Assembly: GCA_024742605.1 (NCBI GenBank) | Contig: JANSYC010000004.1 | Location: 1-64,000, forward strand | DNA from: Alphaproteobacteria bacterium | GTDB taxonomy: Bacteria > Pseudomonadota > Alphaproteobacteria > Thalassobaculales > Thalassobaculaceae | Direction of reading: 5' to 3' | Length of the DNA: 64,000 nucleotides | Shown: positions 16,391-25,986 of the stretch, one piece after another | Layout: each line of letters starts with the position of its first letter | Position numbering within the stretch: position 1 is the first letter of the stretch | Program-made: the position numbers and the translations under genes | Notes under the pieces: model-generated | What the model was told of the DNA's origin: nothing | The model's database searches: none | What the model saw: the letters and a program-made list of their open reading frames with translations, nothing else

Positions 16391-17638
16391 CTAGGCCGAT
16401 GCGGTTTCGGCGCTGATCGCCTTATCCAACTGCTCGATATCGACCAGGGCATCGGTCAGATTGGCGTTGGTGATATCGGCGCCCGTCAGATTGGCCCCGG
16501 TCAGATCGCAGTGGGAGAGATTGGCTTGCCGAAGGTTGGCGCCGGTCAGGTTGGCATTGACGAGCCGTGCGCCGGTGAGGTTCGCAGGCCACAGCCGACC
16601 GGTGGGTTGCCCTTTGCTGTCCTTCAGGTCCACCGGACCGATCTGGGCTTTCGTCAGGTCCGCGTTCTCCAAATTGGCGTTCGAGAGGTTCGAGCCGTCC
16701 AGTGTGGCGCCCCGGAAATTGGTTCCTTCGAGCACGCATTTCGCCAGATCGGACATCACCATCAAGGTCCCGGACATATTGGCGCCCGTGAGGTTCGAGC
16801 CGTGCACATCTGCGCCGGAAAGGTTCACGCCCTCCAACTCGATGAAGCTCAAATCCTGGTCGACCAGGATCGCCCTTTGGCCGAGCCGTCCGTCCTCGCG
16901 GATCCAGACGTAATGATCGTTGAGCCTGTCGCGCACGTTCGACGGCAGGGCATCCTCGTTGCGGACCATGTTGGCGCCGGTCAGGTTCGCGGCCGACATA
17001 TCGCAGCCGTCGGTGTTCGCGCCCGAAAGATTGGCATGTTTGAAGACGGTGTTGTCCAAGACGGCGCCCTTCAGGTTCGCGTCCTGAAGGTTGGCACCTG
17101 AAAGGTCGGTTTCGCTCAGAATGCAGCCGGACAGGTCCGCGCCGTCCAGATTGGCATTTCGCAGGTTCACCCCGGACAGATTGGCGCCTGACATGTTCGC
17201 GCCGGACAGATTGGCGTTCGCCATTGAGGAATTCGCGAGATCCGCTCCGCGTTCATTCAGGGACTGGGGCTTTCGGTCGCCTTCGTCGGTCCCGAACATC
17301 AGAGTTCCACCTCGGAAATCCGCCCCCTTCAGATTCGCACCGTTCAGATTCACGTTCCGAATGCTGGCTCCGCGCAGGTCTGCGCCCTCGAAATTTGCGG
17401 ATTTCGCGTCTATTCCGTCGAGCTGGGCGCAAAAGAAGTCGGCTTGGCTGAGGTCGCAGCGCACCAGAATGGCACGGGTCAAATCGGCGCCGGAAAACTT
17501 GGCACCTCGGAGCTTGGCGCCCTCAAGTGAAAAACCGGACAGATTCTGACGCGCCAAATTCGCCCGGCGTCCACCGCGGCCTTGTTTGATCCAAGCTTCA
17601 TGCTCTTGAAGAATACTAACCAATTCCTGCGGCGTCAT
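16391..17638 (-). CDS. Pentapeptide-repeat protein (paralogue)
   Basis: A 415-residue paralogue of the protein at 14106 with the same plan. A leading module [17 protein letters not shown] lies at 12-28. An A(N/D)LSG-type pentapeptide helix follows, interrupted near 115-130 by a [10 protein letters not shown] loop. A second module [18 protein letters not shown] is at 241-258, more repeats follow, and [12 protein letters not shown] is at 343-354. It has no signal peptide. Duplicate modules 230-245 residues apart in both proteins suggest an ancestral internal duplication before gene duplication. The ATG at 17638 follows the AT-rich 17639-17800 spacer, presumably its promoter. Function is unknown. 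Confidence 0.85.
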   Translation of the reverse strand: MTPQELVSILQEHEAWIKQGRGGRRANLARQNLSGFSLEGAKLRGAKFSGADLTRAILVRCDLSQADFFCAQLDGIDAKSANFEGADLRGASIRNVNLNGANLKGADFRGGTLMFGTDEGDRKPQSLNERGADLANSSMANANLSGANMSGANLSGVNLRNANLDGADLSGCILSETDLSGANLQDANLKGAVLDNTVFKHANLSGANTDGCDMSAANLTGANMVRNEDALPSNVRDRLNDHYVWIREDGRLGQRAILVDQDLSFIELEGVNLSGADVHGSNLTGANMSGTLMVMSDLAKCVLEGTNFRGATLDGSNLSNANLENADLTKAQIGPVDLKDSKGQPTGRLWPANLTGARLVNANLTGANLRQANLSHCDLTGANLTGADITNANLTDALVDIEQLDKAISAETASA

Positions 17639-17800
17639 GCAGTGCCCCTAGCGCCTAGACCATACCGAGTCAGCACGGTACCCCACCGATACAGCGAAGA
17701 GGTTACCATATCTTCTTCGGACAGTATCAACACCACGTTTCATGGCAAATCCGACAGAAGCAACTTCGGGGCCATTCCCGGCCCGCGCCCGGTGACGTGC

Positions 17801-20800
17801 TTATTCTGCGGGTGCGTTGGGTGAGGCTGGGGCCGCAGGCTCGGGTTTCTTCGATTTTCCGGCCCCTTCGATTGCCACCATGAATAGCGACAGAAGTGGA
17901 GGAATCAATCCAAGCGTGAGAACCGCTGACAACGACAGTCCACCGATCACCACCGAGCCCAGCCCGCGGTAGAGCTCCGAGCCGGCCCCGGGAAAGACCA
18001 CCAGAGGCAGCATGCCCAGGACGCTGGTCAGGGTCGACATGAAGATCGGCCGGATCCGGTTGCTGGTCGCTTCCAGGATCGCGTCCCCGGGCGGCAGGTT
18101 TTCTTCGCGCAGGTGATAGAGGGTCTGGTGAACCAGCAGAATGGCATTGTTCACCACGATCCCGATGAGGATGACGAAGCCGAGCAGCGTGAGCATGTCG
18201 AGATTCTGCGAGACGTAGGTGTTCAGAAGGCCCAATCCCAGCATTCCGCCCGCCGTCGCCAAAGGGACGGAGAACACGATGATCAGGGGATAGAAGAAGC
18301 TCTCGAACAGGATCGCCATCACCAGATAGACGATCGCCAGCGCCATCAGCAGATCGAGCTGCATCACGCCCCAGGTTTCCGTCAGTTTGTCGGCGGTGCC
18401 GGACAGCCGCAGCTCGACACCCGGCGGCAGACCGGAGGCCTTGATCGGGTCGATCACCTTTTCCTGCATGATGATCATGCCCTCCTCAAGCGGCATGTCC
18501 CCCTTGATCGAGACTTCCAGGGTGATCGTGCGGACGCTCTCGCGCCGCCGGATCTCGGTCGGCCCGGAGGTGACGATGACATCGGCCAGGGAGCTGGCCG
18601 GCAGGATCATGCCGTCGCTGGTCACGACCGGCAGGCTGCCGATACCCTGGGTCTCACTGACCTTTTGGAACGGTCCTTTGAGGGTCAGGTCGATCCTTTT
18701 GCCGTCGACGGTGATCTCCGACACCCGCAGGCCGTCGTTGAACGCGTCCACGGTGACGCCGAGGTCGGTGGCGGTCACGCCATTGTCCGCCAGTTTGATC
18801 CGGTCCGGCATCAGCCGCACTTCGGGCGCACCGAGATCAAGGCCCGGGCGCGGGCGGATCTGGATGTCGTCAAGACTGCCCCGGATCATGCCGAAGGCGC
18901 GTTGGGAGATCTGGGTGATCTGCTCGAGATTGCCGCCGGAGATGTCGAGATCGATCGACCTGCTGCCGCCGACGCCGCGACCGAAGAGGGAGCGTTGGTT
19001 GAACACGCTGAAGGTACCCGGCTCGCCTCTGGCGGCCTTCGACATGACGCTCACAAGTTCACGCGCCCGGCTTCCGTCCACGGCGGCAGCGCCCGCAATG
19101 GCGTTGGCGCGGAAGGCGGCGAAGAAGAAGTGTCGGATGGTCGGGGTACCGTCTGCCGTCTCGGCCTCGCTGCCGTCCTCTCGCCAAAGCGGGCTGACCT
19201 TCTCCTCCATGCCGCCTGCGATCGTGGCCATGGTGTCCAGATTGTAGCCCGGCGGCGGCAGCAGGAACCCGAAGATCAGGTTGCTGTTTCCGTCCGGCAG
19301 GTAGTCGAGCTTGGGCAGGAAGACCGCCGTGATTCCAGCGCTTGCCACGGTCAGACAGCCGACCATCACCAGCGCAAAAAGCCGCGACCGAACCGCCGAA
19401 CGCGTAATGCCCATCACGCCTGCGTGGAACCGCCCTGCCAAATTATCGATCACCGGCATGCGCCGTTCGGTGCCGTCACCGATCTTGCCTTTCAGGAGCC
19501 GGCTGGCAAGCGCGGGGATCACCGTTACCGACACCAGGAGCGACAGCAGAACGGAGACCGAGATCGCGACGGCGATATCCCGGAACAGCTGTCCGACCTC
19601 CAGTTCCATCACCAGGATCGGGATGAACACCATCACGGTAGTCAGGGCCGAGACCAGAACCGCACCCCAGACCTGCGCCGCGCCCTTGTAGGCGGCTTCG
19701 GGGGCGGAGAGACCCTGCTGCCGCAGCCGGAATATATTCTCCAGTACGACGATCGCCGCATCCACCACCATGCCGACCGCAAAGGCCAGACCGGCCAGTG
19801 AAATCACGTTGATCGACCGGCCCAGGGCCGCCATCGCCACGAACGATCCGATCACCGAAACGGGGATGGCCAAGCTGACCACGGCCGTCGGCCGCCAGTT
19901 CCTCAGGAACAGCATGAGGACGCTGGCCGCCAGCAGGCCACCCACCCATATGTTCTGCTGAACGAGGCTGATCGCCGAGTTGATGTAGATCGTCTCGTCA
20001 TAGACCTGGGTGAGGTAAAGGCCCTCGTTCGGCAGATGCTCGCGATTGATCTCGTCGATCGCCGCGCGCACGCCTTCCATGGTCTCGATCACGTTGGCGC
20101 CGGTCTCGCGCCGTACCGGCATCGCGATCGCCGGTTTGCCCATGTGCCGGATTCTGGCGACCGGCTCCTTGAAATCGAACTGAACCTCCGCGACGTCGCC
20201 GACGGTCACCCGTGCCAGGCGCCCTGTAGCGTCGTCGCTGTTCGAGCGGAGGACCACATCCCGCACCGACTGCAGGGTCTCGAAATCCCCCTCCGTTCGT
20301 ACCGTGTAGCGGCGCTTGCCCTCGTCGACCGCGCCCGCCGAGATCGACGCATTGGCAGCCCTCAGGGCGGAGACGACGTCCGGTACGGTCAGACGGTAGA
20401 AGGCAAGACGTTCGGGCTGGACGATGACCTGCATCTCCCGTTCCGATCCACCATAGACGTCGACCCGGGTCACGCCCTCGACCCGTTCGATCCGATCCTT
20501 GATGACGTCCTCTGCGAAGTCGCCATAGGTATGGATGCCGCGGGTATTGCCCTCCAGACGCCGGAGGGTCATCCAGGCGATTGGATTGTCATCGGCCCCG
20601 GCGGTGTCCAGTGTCGGCTCGTCCACCTCGAGGGGGTAGTTGCCCACACGATCCAGGCGGTTCGCGACCAGGGTGAGCGCCTTGTCCATGTCGGTTCCGA
20701 CCTGGAACTCGAGCTCGATCGTGCCACGGCCGGTCTCCGCCGACCCGGTCATCTTCGCGAGCCCCTCCAGGCCCCGGAACTCGGTTTCCTGGCGGTTGAC

Positions 20801-20989
20801 GATCTCCCGCTCGACCTCGGCGGGGGCCGCGCCGGCCCAATTGGTCCGGACCGTCATCACCGGATTGTTCACGTCCGGGGCCAACTGGATCGGAATGTTT
20901 TCCAAGGCCACGACACCGAACATAACCACCATCAGAACGGCGGCGATGACCGCGATCGGCCGTTCGATGGAGACGCGGATGATGTCCAT
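17801..20989 (-). CDS. RND-family efflux pump inner-membrane subunit
   Basis: A 1062-residue inner-membrane transporter of the AcrB/HAE1 superfamily, with one N-terminal helix, a periplasmic porter domain, TM2-6, a second porter domain and TM8-12. It should extrude hydrophobic compounds using the proton gradient, together with the fusion protein just upstream. Departures from AcrB are visible: the TM4 pair Asp407-Asp408 reads Asp410-Ala411 (GMVVDAAIVVLEN), and the TM10 lysine (Lys940) reads Asn947 (GIVVNNAILLV). The ATG at 20989 sits 10 bp after the fusion-protein stop with AGGGG before it. No outer-membrane channel gene is adjacent. Confidence 0.92.
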   Translation of the reverse strand: MDIIRVSIERPIAVIAAVLMVVMFGVVALENIPIQLAPDVNNPVMTVRTNWAGAAPAEVEREIVNRQETEFRGLEGLAKMTGSAETGRGTIELEFQVGTDMDKALTLVANRLDRVGNYPLEVDEPTLDTAGADDNPIAWMTLRRLEGNTRGIHTYGDFAEDVIKDRIERVEGVTRVDVYGGSEREMQVIVQPERLAFYRLTVPDVVSALRAANASISAGAVDEGKRRYTVRTEGDFETLQSVRDVVLRSNSDDATGRLARVTVGDVAEVQFDFKEPVARIRHMGKPAIAMPVRRETGANVIETMEGVRAAIDEINREHLPNEGLYLTQVYDETIYINSAISLVQQNIWVGGLLAASVLMLFLRNWRPTAVVSLAIPVSVIGSFVAMAALGRSINVISLAGLAFAVGMVVDAAIVVLENIFRLRQQGLSAPEAAYKGAAQVWGAVLVSALTTVMVFIPILVMELEVGQLFRDIAVAISVSVLLSLLVSVTVIPALASRLLKGKIGDGTERRMPVIDNLAGRFHAGVMGITRSAVRSRLFALVMVGCLTVASAGITAVFLPKLDYLPDGNSNLIFGFLLPPPGYNLDTMATIAGGMEEKVSPLWREDGSEAETADGTPTIRHFFFAAFRANAIAGAAAVDGSRARELVSVMSKAARGEPGTFSVFNQRSLFGRGVGGSRSIDLDISGGNLEQITQISQRAFGMIRGSLDDIQIRPRPGLDLGAPEVRLMPDRIKLADNGVTATDLGVTVDAFNDGLRVSEITVDGKRIDLTLKGPFQKVSETQGIGSLPVVTSDGMILPASSLADVIVTSGPTEIRRRESVRTITLEVSIKGDMPLEEGMIIMQEKVIDPIKASGLPPGVELRLSGTADKLTETWGVMQLDLLMALAIVYLVMAILFESFFYPLIIVFSVPLATAGGMLGLGLLNTYVSQNLDMLTLLGFVILIGIVVNNAILLVHQTLYHLREENLPPGDAILEATSNRIRPIFMSTLTSVLGMLPLVVFPGAGSELYRGLGSVVIGGLSLSAVLTLGLIPPLLSLFMVAIEGAGKSKKPEPAAPASPNAPAE

Positions 20990-20999
20990 GTCTGGCCCC

Positions 21000-22160
21000 T
21001 CAGCCCTTGCTTGCCGCAGGCGCCTGGCTGGTCTGGTCCGCACCGGTTGTCACGGCGTCGCCGTCCCGCAGTCGCTCATTGCCGCGGACCACAACCTCGT
21101 CCCCGTCCGCCAGACCTTCGATCACCTCAAAGCGCTGGCCGACGGACTCACCAAGGATGATGGTCCGGGCCTCGACTTTGCCGTCTTTGACGACGAAGGC
21201 CACGTTGCGGCTGCCCTGCACGGTAATCGCGTCCTTCTGAACGGTCAGGACATCGCGTTTCTCGCCGACCGGAACGTGCACCGAGACCGACTGATTGCTG
21301 ATCAGCTTGACGCCGGTATCTTGTAATTGCGGCACGAAGCGGACCGCCCGGGTCCGGGTCCGCGGGTTCTCCTCGGGCACCACCGCGCGAACGACGGCCG
21401 GCACATGCCCGCCTGGCTGGAGGTGGGCGTCCACCATGCCGCCCGCCTGAAGACCGTCGGTCCGGGTGGTCGGCACATCGGCCTCGATCTCCAGTTCCAC
21501 ATCGTTCAGCAGCGTGACCAGCGGATCGCCGATCCGGATGTAGCTGCCTTCCACCGCATGGCGGACCGTGACCACGCCGGGGAAGGGAGCCCGGATGACA
21601 GTGTCTTCCAGGGCGATCTCGGCCAGGGCCAACTGCGCGTCCGCCCGCGCCAAATCCGCCATTGAGGCGGCGAGGTCGGCGGTGCTGCTGTCCACATCGC
21701 GCTGGAGATCCTGGGCCAGGTCCTTCCGGAACGCAGTCGAGCCTCGCAGGCTGTTCTGGCGCTGCAGGGCCTGTTTGAACTTGGCAAGGGTCGCTTTCTG
21801 GCTGTCGACCCGCGCCTGAGCGGCGTTCAGTTCGGCCAGACGCAGACGGCGTTCGCTGGCCATACGGTCGTCGGACAGGCGCACCAGGATCTGATCGCGC
21901 TCGACCCGATCGCCGACCTGAACCTCGACGATCGCGACCCGCTCGGCAATGCGTGTGGCGAGAATGCCGGACTGGCGCGCCACCACCCGCCCCAGCACCT
22001 CGACGGTCTGCAACATGGGCTCGACCCGGACCGTGTCGGTGACCACCTGGGCGGGACCGCGCTGGGCCTGCGCCGGTCCGGACAATCCGCACACCAGAAC
22101 CGCGAGCCCGACCACCGCGACCGCTCCAAGGCGTTGCAGGTCCCGAATAAGAAACGGCAT
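21000..22160 (-). CDS. RND efflux periplasmic adaptor (membrane fusion protein)
   Basis: A 386-residue periplasmic adaptor. A signal sequence (MPFLIRDLQRLGAVAVVGLA, cleavage near AQA) is followed by a first barrel/lipoyl half, ILATRIAERVAIVEVQVGDRV. A helical hairpin covers roughly residues 95-175, rich in Ala/Gln/Lys coiled-coil sequence. The second lipoyl half is DTVIRAPFPGVVTVRHAVEG, then beta-barrel and membrane-proximal domains follow, ending in EVIEGLADGDEVVVRGNERL. It connects the RND pump to a TolC-like channel encoded elsewhere. It is the first gene of the two-gene operon. No regulator is adjacent. Confidence 0.9.
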   Translation of the reverse strand: MPFLIRDLQRLGAVAVVGLAVLVCGLSGPAQAQRGPAQVVTDTVRVEPMLQTVEVLGRVVARQSGILATRIAERVAIVEVQVGDRVERDQILVRLSDDRMASERRLRLAELNAAQARVDSQKATLAKFKQALQRQNSLRGSTAFRKDLAQDLQRDVDSSTADLAASMADLARADAQLALAEIALEDTVIRAPFPGVVTVRHAVEGSYIRIGDPLVTLLNDVELEIEADVPTTRTDGLQAGGMVDAHLQPGGHVPAVVRAVVPEENPRTRTRAVRFVPQLQDTGVKLISNQSVSVHVPVGEKRDVLTVQKDAITVQGSRNVAFVVKDGKVEARTIILGESVGQRFEVIEGLADGDEVVVRGNERLRDGDAVTTGADQTSQAPAASKG

Positions 22161-22377
22161 CTTTAACCACTCCTAAATGAGACGGCCCACGGGCTTGGGA
22201 TCGACCGGACGAGGTTATATCATTGGCCTGATTGGTTGGCGACAACGCTGATATCGCCATGACATGACGGTCTCCGCGTCGTATACTGGAAAGCAGGTGG
22301 AGCGTCTGTCCGGTCTGTCAATTCCCCGATGGCCAAAGGGCCATTGCGAATGCAGGGGGCGACCAGGTCGGGGATCC

Positions 22378-24186
22378 TCAGGTGATGGGGACCAGCAGCA
22401 GCGCGAGCCCGGATATGCCGGACAGAGTCCGGACACCGATATGGCGTATGCCAACCGTGTTCTCACCTATGCCCTGGGCCAGCGCGAAGGCGATCAGCCA
22501 GAGGGAGACCGCCACCCGCAGGAATGCGATGCCTGCCGCAAGGGTGTCCCCGGTCGGATCGATCAGCGCCGGTTGAATGACGAAGGCGATCGGTACGAGG
22601 TAGAGCCCGATCCCGAGCCGCAGCGCCCGGCCCGCCGTCGCCAGCCAGGGGGCGTCGACCATTCCGGCCGCGATGAACACGGTCCCGCAGACCGGCGGGG
22701 TGATGGTCGAGAGCAGCGCGTACCAGAACACGAACAGGTGGGCCACCAGGGGCGGCAGGCCCAGTTCGATCAGGGCGGGTCCGGCGACGGCGATGCAGAT
22801 CACATAGGCCGCCGTGGTCGGCACCTCCATGCCCAGGACCAGACAGGCCAGGGCGGTCAGCAGCAGGGCCGCCCAGAGCTGGCCGCCGGAGATCGCCAGG
22901 ATGGCCGAGGTGATCTTGACCCCCAACCCGGTCTGGTTCAGCACGCCGACGATCAGTCCGGCGCAGATGATGATGGCGGCGATCGCGGCGGTCTGCCGTC
23001 CCGCCTCGGTGGTGGCGGCGCAGGCCCGGGTGACGAATCTGGGCAGATCGAGGCGCAGCCGGTCGTCGATCAGCAGCAGGGCCAGGGCGACGGCGATGCC
23101 CGCCCCCGCGGCCTGCTGGGCGGTCCGGCTGGTGCCGAACAGGACCAGCAGCAGGACCGCGAAGGGCAGGGCGAAGAACGGAAACAGCCGCGCCACCTCC
23201 CGCCCGCTCGGCCGGTCGGCCGCCGGGATCGGCTTGAGCCCGGCCCCGAGCGCCATCCGGTCGATCCCGACCCAGACGGCCAGGAAGAACAGGATCGCGG
23301 GCAGCAGTGCCGCGGTCACGATGTCCGTATAGGGCCGCGCCAGAAGCTCCGCCATCACGAAGGCACCGGCGCCCATCAGCGGCGGCATGATCTGACCGCC
23401 GGTGGAGGCGACCGCTTCGACCGCGGCGGCAAGGGAGGGCGGATAGCCGAGCTTCCGCATGGTCGGCAGGGTGAAGGCGCCGGTGGAGGCGACATTGGCG
23501 GAGGCCGACCCGCTGATCGAGCCGAACAGGGCGGAGGCGACGACCGAGACCTTGGCGGCGCCGGCCCGCAGCCCGCCGGCGCTCCAGGCCGCCAGCGCCA
23601 TGAACGCCCGGCCCGCTTCCCCCGCGCCCACGATCGAGCCGAGCAGCACGAAGACCGCCACCACATCCACGGAGATCCCGGTCAGAGGCCCCCAGAGCCC
23701 GCCTTCCGAGATCACCAATGTGCCGAGAAAACTCTCGATCGGGAGGCCGGGGTGACCGAACTCGCCCGGAAGGGCGCTGCCGAACAGCCCGTAGAGGAGG
23801 GCGAATATCGCCACGGCCGGCAGGATCCATTTCACCGCGCGGCGGCCCATCTCCAGTGCAACCAGAATCAGGGCGATGGACAGCCCGATCTGCACCGGCC
23901 CCTCGAGCGCCCCGTACTGGTCGACCAGGGCGTCCCGATCCAGCGCCACCCACAGGGTGCCCACGGTGCCCACGCCGAGCGCCAGCCAGCCGGTCACCCG
24001 TTCGATCGGCCCCGAGGCCCGGGCGAACAGAAAAATCCACGGCAGCGCCAGCAGCACGTGGAGCGGCCGCGTGATCAGATTGGGGAGAAGCCCGGCGAAG
24101 ATCAGATAGAGGTGATATCCCGCGCCGACCAGCCCCCAGGCCACGGCAAGTCGGTCCAGCAAGGAGAGGGAGGGGCGGTCTGACAT
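22378..24186 (-). CDS. TRAP transporter fused permease (4TM/12TM type)
   Basis: A 602-residue polytopic protein in which the small DctQ-like and large DctM-like subunits are fused, the form used with TAXI-type solute receptors. Signatures include SISGSASANVASTGAFTLP, PPSLAAAVEAVASTGGQIMPPLMGAGAF, LGMEVPTTAAYVICIAV and STITPPVCGTVFIAAG. It drives uptake of an organic acid or similar solute by an ion gradient. The ATG at 24186 (MSDRPSLSLLD) begins the conserved part. No receptor gene is adjacent; the TAXI receptor at 34454 is the likely partner. It is divergent from zur. A small hairpin lies downstream at 22329-22344. Confidence 0.9.
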   Translation of the reverse strand: MSDRPSLSLLDRLAVAWGLVGAGYHLYLIFAGLLPNLITRPLHVLLALPWIFLFARASGPIERVTGWLALGVGTVGTLWVALDRDALVDQYGALEGPVQIGLSIALILVALEMGRRAVKWILPAVAIFALLYGLFGSALPGEFGHPGLPIESFLGTLVISEGGLWGPLTGISVDVVAVFVLLGSIVGAGEAGRAFMALAAWSAGGLRAGAAKVSVVASALFGSISGSASANVASTGAFTLPTMRKLGYPPSLAAAVEAVASTGGQIMPPLMGAGAFVMAELLARPYTDIVTAALLPAILFFLAVWVGIDRMALGAGLKPIPAADRPSGREVARLFPFFALPFAVLLLVLFGTSRTAQQAAGAGIAVALALLLIDDRLRLDLPRFVTRACAATTEAGRQTAAIAAIIICAGLIVGVLNQTGLGVKITSAILAISGGQLWAALLLTALACLVLGMEVPTTAAYVICIAVAGPALIELGLPPLVAHLFVFWYALLSTITPPVCGTVFIAAGMVDAPWLATAGRALRLGIGLYLVPIAFVIQPALIDPTGDTLAAGIAFLRVAVSLWLIAFALAQGIGENTVGIRHIGVRTLSGISGLALLLVPIT

Positions 24187-24340
24187 GGGAAACTCGGGTC
24201 TCGAAGGGGCTGGACGGAGGCGAGACATACCGCCGATTTTCCGGACATGTCCACAGATGCCACGGCGGTCCACGCCGTTGAACTGGCATCGGGGTGTTTC
24301 GATACGATATACCAGGGTGGACGTAGCAGAGTTTGGACCC

Positions 24341-24844
24341 ATGACAGACATCGCGTTTCCGGACCACGAACACGACCATGACAGCTGCGTCGCCGACGCC
24401 CTGTCGGTGGCGGAGACCGTCTGCACGCAGCGGGGCGCCCGGCTGACGGATCTGCGGCGGGCGGTGCTGGAACTGGTGTGGGAGAGCCATGCGCCGATCG
24501 GTGCCTACGAGGTGATCGACAAGCTGTCCCGGGTGCGCGCCGAAGACGGTGTCGCCGGTAGGGTGGCACCGCCGACGGTCTACCGCGCCCTCGATTTCCT
24601 CATGGAACACGGGCTCGTGCACCGGATCGAGAGCCTGAATTCCTTTGTCGGCTGCACCCATCCGGAAAGCCCCCACCGCGGCTATTTCCTGATCTGCGAG
24701 ACCTGCGGCTGCGCCCATGAGCTGAAAGGCGGACATCTGGACGCGGGTTTGAAGGACAGCGCCCGCGCGCTCGGGTTCGCCGTCAACCGCATTACCATCG
24801 AGGTGGCCGGTGTGTGCCCGGACTGCACGCCTGCCGCCTCCTGA
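24341..24844 (+). CDS. zur: Fur-family zinc uptake regulator Zur
   Basis: A 167-residue Fur-family repressor. After a His/Asp-rich N terminus (FPDHEHDHDS), the winged helix covers LTDLRRAVLELVWESHAPIGAYEVID and APPTVYRALDFLMEHGLVHRIE. The dimerisation domain carries HPESPHRGYFLICETCGCAHELKGGH, and the tail ends in VCPDC. The two CxxC-type pairs form the structural zinc site. A Zur rather than Fur call rests on the CETCGC pattern, the length and the COG0523 GTPase gene 25 bp downstream. The ATG at 24341 is chosen because upstream in-frame codons run into the divergent transporter promoter. Confidence 0.85.
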   Translation: MTDIAFPDHEHDHDSCVADALSVAETVCTQRGARLTDLRRAVLELVWESHAPIGAYEVIDKLSRVRAEDGVAGRVAPPTVYRALDFLMEHGLVHRIESLNSFVGCTHPESPHRGYFLICETCGCAHELKGGHLDAGLKDSARALGFAVNRITIEVAGVCPDCTPAAS

Positions 24845-24869
24845 CCAACCGACGAGTAACGAGCAGACC

Positions 24870-25982
24870 ATGACCGAAAGCGTTCCCGCCCCCTCAGACC
24901 GCATGCCGGTCTCGATCCTGACCGGCTTTCTCGGCAGCGGAAAAACCACGCTGCTGAAGGCACTGCTGAACCACCCGGAGATGGACCGGGTGATGGTGAT
25001 CGTGAACGAGTTCGGGGAGATCGGGCTCGACGACGCGCTGATCGAGCAGGTCGACGAGGACGCGGTCCTGCTGAGTTCCGGCTGTCTGTGCTGCACCGTG
25101 CGCAACGACCTGCTGGACACGCTCAAATCCCTCTTCAAGCGTCAGGCCAAGGGCGAGATCCCGCCCTTCGACCGGATCGTGATCGAAACCACCGGCCTCG
25201 CCGACCCGGCGCCGATCCTGCACACCATGATGTCGGACGGATTTCTGGTCACCCGCTTCACCCTGGATGGGGTGGTGGCCGTGGTCGACGTGGTGAACGC
25301 GCCCTGGCAGCTCGACCAGCAGTATGAGAGCGTCAAGCAGGCGGCGGTCGCCGACCGCATCGTTCTGTCGAAGACCGATCTGGTCTCGGCGCAGGCGGTG
25401 GCGGAGGTCGAGTCCCGCCTGCGGGCCATCAACCCGGCGGCCCCGATCCTGCCGGTGATCCAGGGGCAGGTCGAACCTGCGGCCCTGTTCAATGCCGGGC
25501 TCTACAACCCGCGCACCAAGTCCACCGATGTGCAGCGCTGGCTTCAGGAGGAGGCCTACCGGGACACCGAGGGGCATGTCTACCACCGCCCCGGCGAGCA
25601 CGATCACGGGCACGATCATGATCACGCGCATGGGCACGACCACGCGCATCACCACGACGTGAATCGCCATGACGACCATATCCGCGCTTTCTGCCTTGTC
25701 TATGACGAGCCGTTCGCCTGGAACAAGATCGCACCGGCGCTCGACATGATGGTCCAGACCCACGGGCTGAATCTGCTCCGGATGAAGGGCATTCTGAACG
25801 TGACGGAAGTGGATGTGCCGGTCGTGGTGCACGCGGTCCAGCACCTGTTCCACCCGCCCGCCAAGCTGGATGCCTGGCCCAGCGACGACCGGCGCTCCAA
25901 GCTGGTGATCATCGCCCGGGACCTGGAGCGCGCGCAGATCGAGCGGATTCTGAATTCCTATCTGGCCCTGGAATTCGCCTGA
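24870..25982 (+). CDS. COG0523 G3E GTPase, zinc metallochaperone type
   Basis: A 370-residue CobW/ZigA-like GTPase that delivers zinc to client enzymes when zinc is scarce. The Walker A is GFLGSGKTT (19-27), the metal-binding CxCC motif is CLCC (72-75), and the guanine specificity loop is SKTD (167-170). A His/Asp-rich run occupies 243-270, with about 15 histidines. The CobW_C domain follows. It lies 25 bp downstream of zur, so the two probably form an operon that Zur itself represses. The His-rich loop argues for zinc over cobalt. It converges with the AEC transporter gene, 4 bp apart. Confidence 0.9.
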   Translation: MTESVPAPSDRMPVSILTGFLGSGKTTLLKALLNHPEMDRVMVIVNEFGEIGLDDALIEQVDEDAVLLSSGCLCCTVRNDLLDTLKSLFKRQAKGEIPPFDRIVIETTGLADPAPILHTMMSDGFLVTRFTLDGVVAVVDVVNAPWQLDQQYESVKQAAVADRIVLSKTDLVSAQAVAEVESRLRAINPAAPILPVIQGQVEPAALFNAGLYNPRTKSTDVQRWLQEEAYRDTEGHVYHRPGEHDHGHDHDHAHGHDHAHHHDVNRHDDHIRAFCLVYDEPFAWNKIAPALDMMVQTHGLNLLRMKGILNVTEVDVPVVVHAVQHLFHPPAKLDAWPSDDRRSKLVIIARDLERAQIERILNSYLALEFA

Positions 25983-25986
25983 ACCG

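Noticed and set aside
14106-17638. Apparent tandem DNA repeats
   Set aside because: The periodicity is 15 bp and follows the pentapeptide codons; it is coding, not a CRISPR or satellite.
22329-22344. ATGGCC/GGCCAT hairpin after the TRAP permease
   Set aside because: The stem is only 6 bp and no U-run follows on the minus strand, so it is not a convincing terminator.
22264-24183. Long open frame (639 codons) on the plus strand opposite the TRAP permease
   Set aside because: It is rich in Gln, Arg, Gly and Asp with no domain pattern; this is the usual GC-rich antisense shadow of a membrane protein.
24290-24320. Possible Zur box ahead of zur
   Set aside because: The AT-rich stretch near GATACGATATACC lacks the two-fold symmetry expected of a Zur site, so I cannot support it.
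22463-25138. 891-codon minus-strand open frame spanning zur and part of the TRAP permease
   Set aside because: It is in the wrong frame for the permease and antisense to zur; composition is Arg/Gly-rich and no motif is seen.
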